NCBI GenBank assembly: GCA_964500225.1 | Contig: CAZCOA010000010.1 | Coordinates: 9,242-73,241, forward strand | Origin: JAAYDY01 sp964500225 | GTDB taxonomy: Bacteria > Planctomycetota > Phycisphaerae > FEN-1346 > JAACEH01 | Direction of reading: 5' to 3' | Length of the DNA stretch: 64,000 nucleotides | Shown: piece by piece, positions 62,131 to 64,000 of the stretch | Numbering within the stretch: the stretch's first letter is position 1 | Layout of the letters: every line of letters begins with the position of its first letter | Made by a program: the position numbers and the translations under genes | The notes under the pieces: generated by a model | The model's database searches: none | The model's input: the letters and a program-made list of their open reading frames with translations, nothing else | Told to the model about the DNA's origin: nothing

Positions 62131-63174
62131 CTAACGGATGCTCCGCATTCTTCGGCGAGCCAGTGCCGCCAGGCCCACGGCCAGAAGGGCCATCGTCGCC
62201 GGCTCGGGCACATGGTTGACCGTCAGCAGTCCGATGTTGGCCCGCAGAACGCTTTCGCCGGTGCCGCCCAGGTCGCCGTCGGCCACGCTGTAGCGGAGTG
62301 TTGAATTAGCTGCGAGCAGGCCCGTTACGTCGAAAACCGGCACGTCAGGGCCATAGGTGCCCATGGCACCGATTGCCACGTCGTTGGTCGCATCGCCAAG
62401 GGCGACGCCGTTAAAGTAGATCTGGTCCTTTTGTCCGGCGGAGCCGTGCGTATAGCTCGCAATGTACTGGGCCGAGGCCACGTTGTCTGTATTCAGCCCG
62501 TTGATTGAGAGCTGGCGTGTCGCAGGAGACCCCGCACTGCCTGGGGTGCGTCGCAGCGTGCCATCCGCCTCGGCCAGATAGAAGTCGAGGCTGCCGACGA
62601 TGGACGGATCCGTATAGATAGTGACCAGGGTTGCGGAAAAAACCCGTCCGTCGAAGCTATTCGTAGGATCGGTAATGGTGAAACTCAAGGTGTTGGTTGT
62701 CCCGTCGGTGTGCAGCAGGGCGCCGATGCTCGTGTCCCCAAGGCCGGTGTAGGCTACCTGCCACACGCCCGACCCGGAGCCATAGACGGAAGTCTGGATT
62801 GTACTATAGGTGGCACCGCTGTTGCCCGTGCCGCCGACGGCGACCGTACCGAGGCTGATGCCGTTGAGCGTGGCGCTGACCTGGGCCGTGTAGGCGTTCG
62901 TGCCGCCCCAGATGTCGAGGTAGAGTCGCGAGAAAACAATGCCCTGGCAACTGGGCAGGACGAAACCCGTGTCGGTCGGAACGCCCAGGCCGGTGGAGGC
63001 CCACAGGCTGTTGGTTTGAAAACTCGCGGCCCCGTGAGCCACACTCTGCTGCGAGTGAACCACCTGGAGATCGTACCCGGGCAACGAAAATCCGCCGTGT
63101 GCGGGTACGGCCGCCAGGCCCAGAAACGCCAGAACAATGACCTTGCCCAACCAGCTTGTGCGCGATGTCCCCAT
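62131..63174 (-). CDS. PEP-CTERM surface protein, DUF3344-like
   Basis: 347 aa. Signal peptide (about 1-25), a mature region of beta strands (YLDIWGGTNAYTAQVSATLNG, then Gly/Ser/Thr-rich segments), and the C-terminal VPEPATMALLAVGLAAL followed by RRRMRSIR, a PEP-CTERM sorting signal. The central SRLYLDIWGGT segment resembles DUF3344-type extracellular beta domains; that assignment is tentative. AAGGAGG nine bases before the ATG sets the start at 63174. It follows the prepilin-like gene by 73 bp and precedes the SUMF1-type gene by 63 bp. Confidence 0.85.
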   Translation of the reverse strand: MGTSRTSWLGKVIVLAFLGLAAVPAHGGFSLPGYDLQVVHSQQSVAHGAASFQTNSLWASTGLGVPTDTGFVLPSCQGIVFSRLYLDIWGGTNAYTAQVSATLNGISLGTVAVGGTGNSGATYSTIQTSVYGSGSGVWQVAYTGLGDTSIGALLHTDGTTNTLSFTITDPTNSFDGRVFSATLVTIYTDPSIVGSLDFYLAEADGTLRRTPGSAGSPATRQLSINGLNTDNVASAQYIASYTHGSAGQKDQIYFNGVALGDATNDVAIGAMGTYGPDVPVFDVTGLLAANSTLRYSVADGDLGGTGESVLRANIGLLTVNHVPEPATMALLAVGLAALARRRMRSIR

Positions 63175-63247
63175 CTCTTCTACCCTCCTTCGACCCAAGC
63201 TGTCCCCGTAACTGGTCCGCCTGTCCCCCACCATTTCGAGATGGGAT

Positions 63248-63877
63248 TCATTGCGATGCGTCCCAATCTTCCTGTGTTGTTTTTTTCAAGGTTTCCGCGT
63301 GTCCGTCACAAAAGACCGCGTTGAAGCTTCCGTCCGTGTGCCGGTAATCCACCCCCGGCACCGGTTCGCGGAACCGATTGCCGCCGCCGACGTAGTACTT
63401 GCCTGGCGTGCAGTCGGCCAGCAGGATCGTCTCGGCCGGCCGCTTCACGGCAACGGTTGAAACGCCGTACCAAAAGCAGTGGGCATCGTCCTTGAAACGG
63501 AAGCAGTTGATGCCGTAGCTCATCGTGATCTGATGGTCCCAGGGCAGGGGGACGCGAACATCGTCGCTAGGGCAACAATAGACCTCAGCCTTCTTATCGA
63601 CGTAGGGGGCGAGCAAATCCATCCAGCGACAGGTGTCGCTCGTCCACGCCCGGGGATACATGCCCCGATGATCGCCCGTATAGAGCCTGACGGCGGTGGC
63701 CAGACTGCGAAGGTTGGTCAGGCATGACGCCTGCCGAGCCGTGGCCAGGACGGCGGCACACACGGGCAGCAGCAGCGACATCAAGAGGGCCACGATGGCC
63801 ACGACGATGAGCAACTCCACCATCGTGAACCCAAGCGCAAGTCGGCGAGACGCGAGACGGATCGCGGACGGAACCAT
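63248..63877 (-). CDS. Prepilin/pseudopilin-like protein with H-x10-DG C-terminal motif
   Basis: 209 aa. GFTMVELLIVVAIVALLMS is a type IV prepilin N-terminus; cleavage would fall between Gly and Phe, leaving the Glu at position 5 of the mature protein. The head domain contains PRAWTSDTCRWMD and ends in DYRHTDGSFNAVFCDGHAE, a variant (ten rather than nine spacing residues) of the H-x9-DG motif of planctomycete/verrucomicrobial pilin-like proteins. The prepilin peptidase at 49940-50839 could process it. ATG at 63877 is chosen over a TTG at 63910. It leads the seven-gene unit. Confidence 0.88.
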   Translation of the reverse strand: MVPSAIRLASRRLALGFTMVELLIVVAIVALLMSLLLPVCAAVLATARQASCLTNLRSLATAVRLYTGDHRGMYPRAWTSDTCRWMDLLAPYVDKKAEVYCCPSDDVRVPLPWDHQITMSYGINCFRFKDDAHCFWYGVSTVAVKRPAETILLADCTPGKYYVGGGNRFREPVPGVDYRHTDGSFNAVFCDGHAETLKKTTQEDWDASQ

Positions 63878-63910
63878 GCCTTCCCCCGAGGGCGTATTAC
63901 GAATAACCAA

Positions 63911-63939
63911 AAGATACTACCAGGCGCACATAAAGGCAA
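63911..63939 (-). promoter_or_regulatory. Predicted sigma70-type promoter of the prepilin/PEP-CTERM/ABC operon
   Basis: Minus strand TTGCCT (63934-63939), 17 bp spacer, TATCTT (63911-63916). Transcription would start near 63904, about 27 nt before the ATG. No comparable promoter was seen in the short gaps between the following six genes. Confidence 0.55.
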
Positions 63940-64000
63940 GAACATTCCTACGTGCTGCCGCTGACGTACGGGGCCGACATCCTGCACGCCTCGTTCCACC

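Noticed and set aside
63946..64000. Plus-strand reading YVLPLTYGADILHASFH, which looks like part of an ABC-2 permease
   Set aside because: A stop lies at 63931 with no start between, and the stretch is only 18 codons at the window edge. The minus strand is equally readable. Sequence to the right would decide.

Overview
The window is a GC-rich bacterial chromosome segment, most likely from a Planctomycetota (Phycisphaerae-like) genome. Clues are two proteins ending in PEP-CTERM sorting signals, a prepilin-like protein with a C-terminal H-x10-DG motif of the type abundant in planctomycetes, an endonuclease-type MutL, LemA/HtpX, FapA (DUF342) paralogues and a URO-D-family protein not tied to haem synthesis. 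A run of exactly 100 N at 46164-46263 shows this is a draft or metagenome scaffold. No phage, insertion sequence, CRISPR array or rRNA gene was seen. Placement is inference; no search was run.

Layout. 1-6.3 kb: a membrane protein cut by the left edge, mutL, and a minus-strand capD-like/HD-phosphohydrolase pair. 6.7-16 kb: a secreted SH3 protein, a lemA-htpX-amidase-amidase operon, a FapA protein, a GDT1 transporter coupled to ruvX, and a secreted esterase. 16.0-16.2 kb: tRNA-Arg(UCG) and tRNA-Lys(CUU) with a clear promoter and terminator. 16.3-22.2 kb: gltX, an oxidoreductase, a TPR lipoprotein, and dus coupled to an M14-like peptidase. 22.3-30.6 kb: the minus-strand unit ispF-cysS-ruvC-ruvA-ruvB-uxs-galE, then a secreted tetratricopeptide-type protein and a membrane protein. 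31-42.4 kb: a complete two-armed chemotaxis locus (HDOD-cheX-cheY-fapA on minus, cheA-cheW-cheR-cheD-cheY-cheX-cheB on plus) with no receptor or flagellar structural gene. 42.5-45.3 kb: a TIM-barrel isomerase, a MagIII/EndoIII-like glycosylase and a URO-D-like methyltransferase. 45.4-57.4 kb: a CPBP protease broken by the gap, then leuA, argG, aroK, prepilin peptidase, envelope proteins, hisH, hisA, an EF-G paralogue, cysE and a small lipoprotein. 57.5-63.9 kb: a tightly packed seven-gene minus-strand unit encoding a prepilin-like protein, two PEP-CTERM proteins, and an FeCT-type ABC importer with an embedded radical SAM protein.

The most unusual assemblies are the last operon, which joins surface-anchored PEP-CTERM proteins and a radical SAM enzyme to a metal-chelate/corrinoid-type importer, and the CheA, whose central region resembles a MshEN (c-di-GMP-binding) motif instead of a normal P2 domain. 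Start codons were set mainly by Shine-Dalgarno spacing and family N-termini. Several sigma70-type promoters with 16-18 bp spacers support the transcription units proposed.
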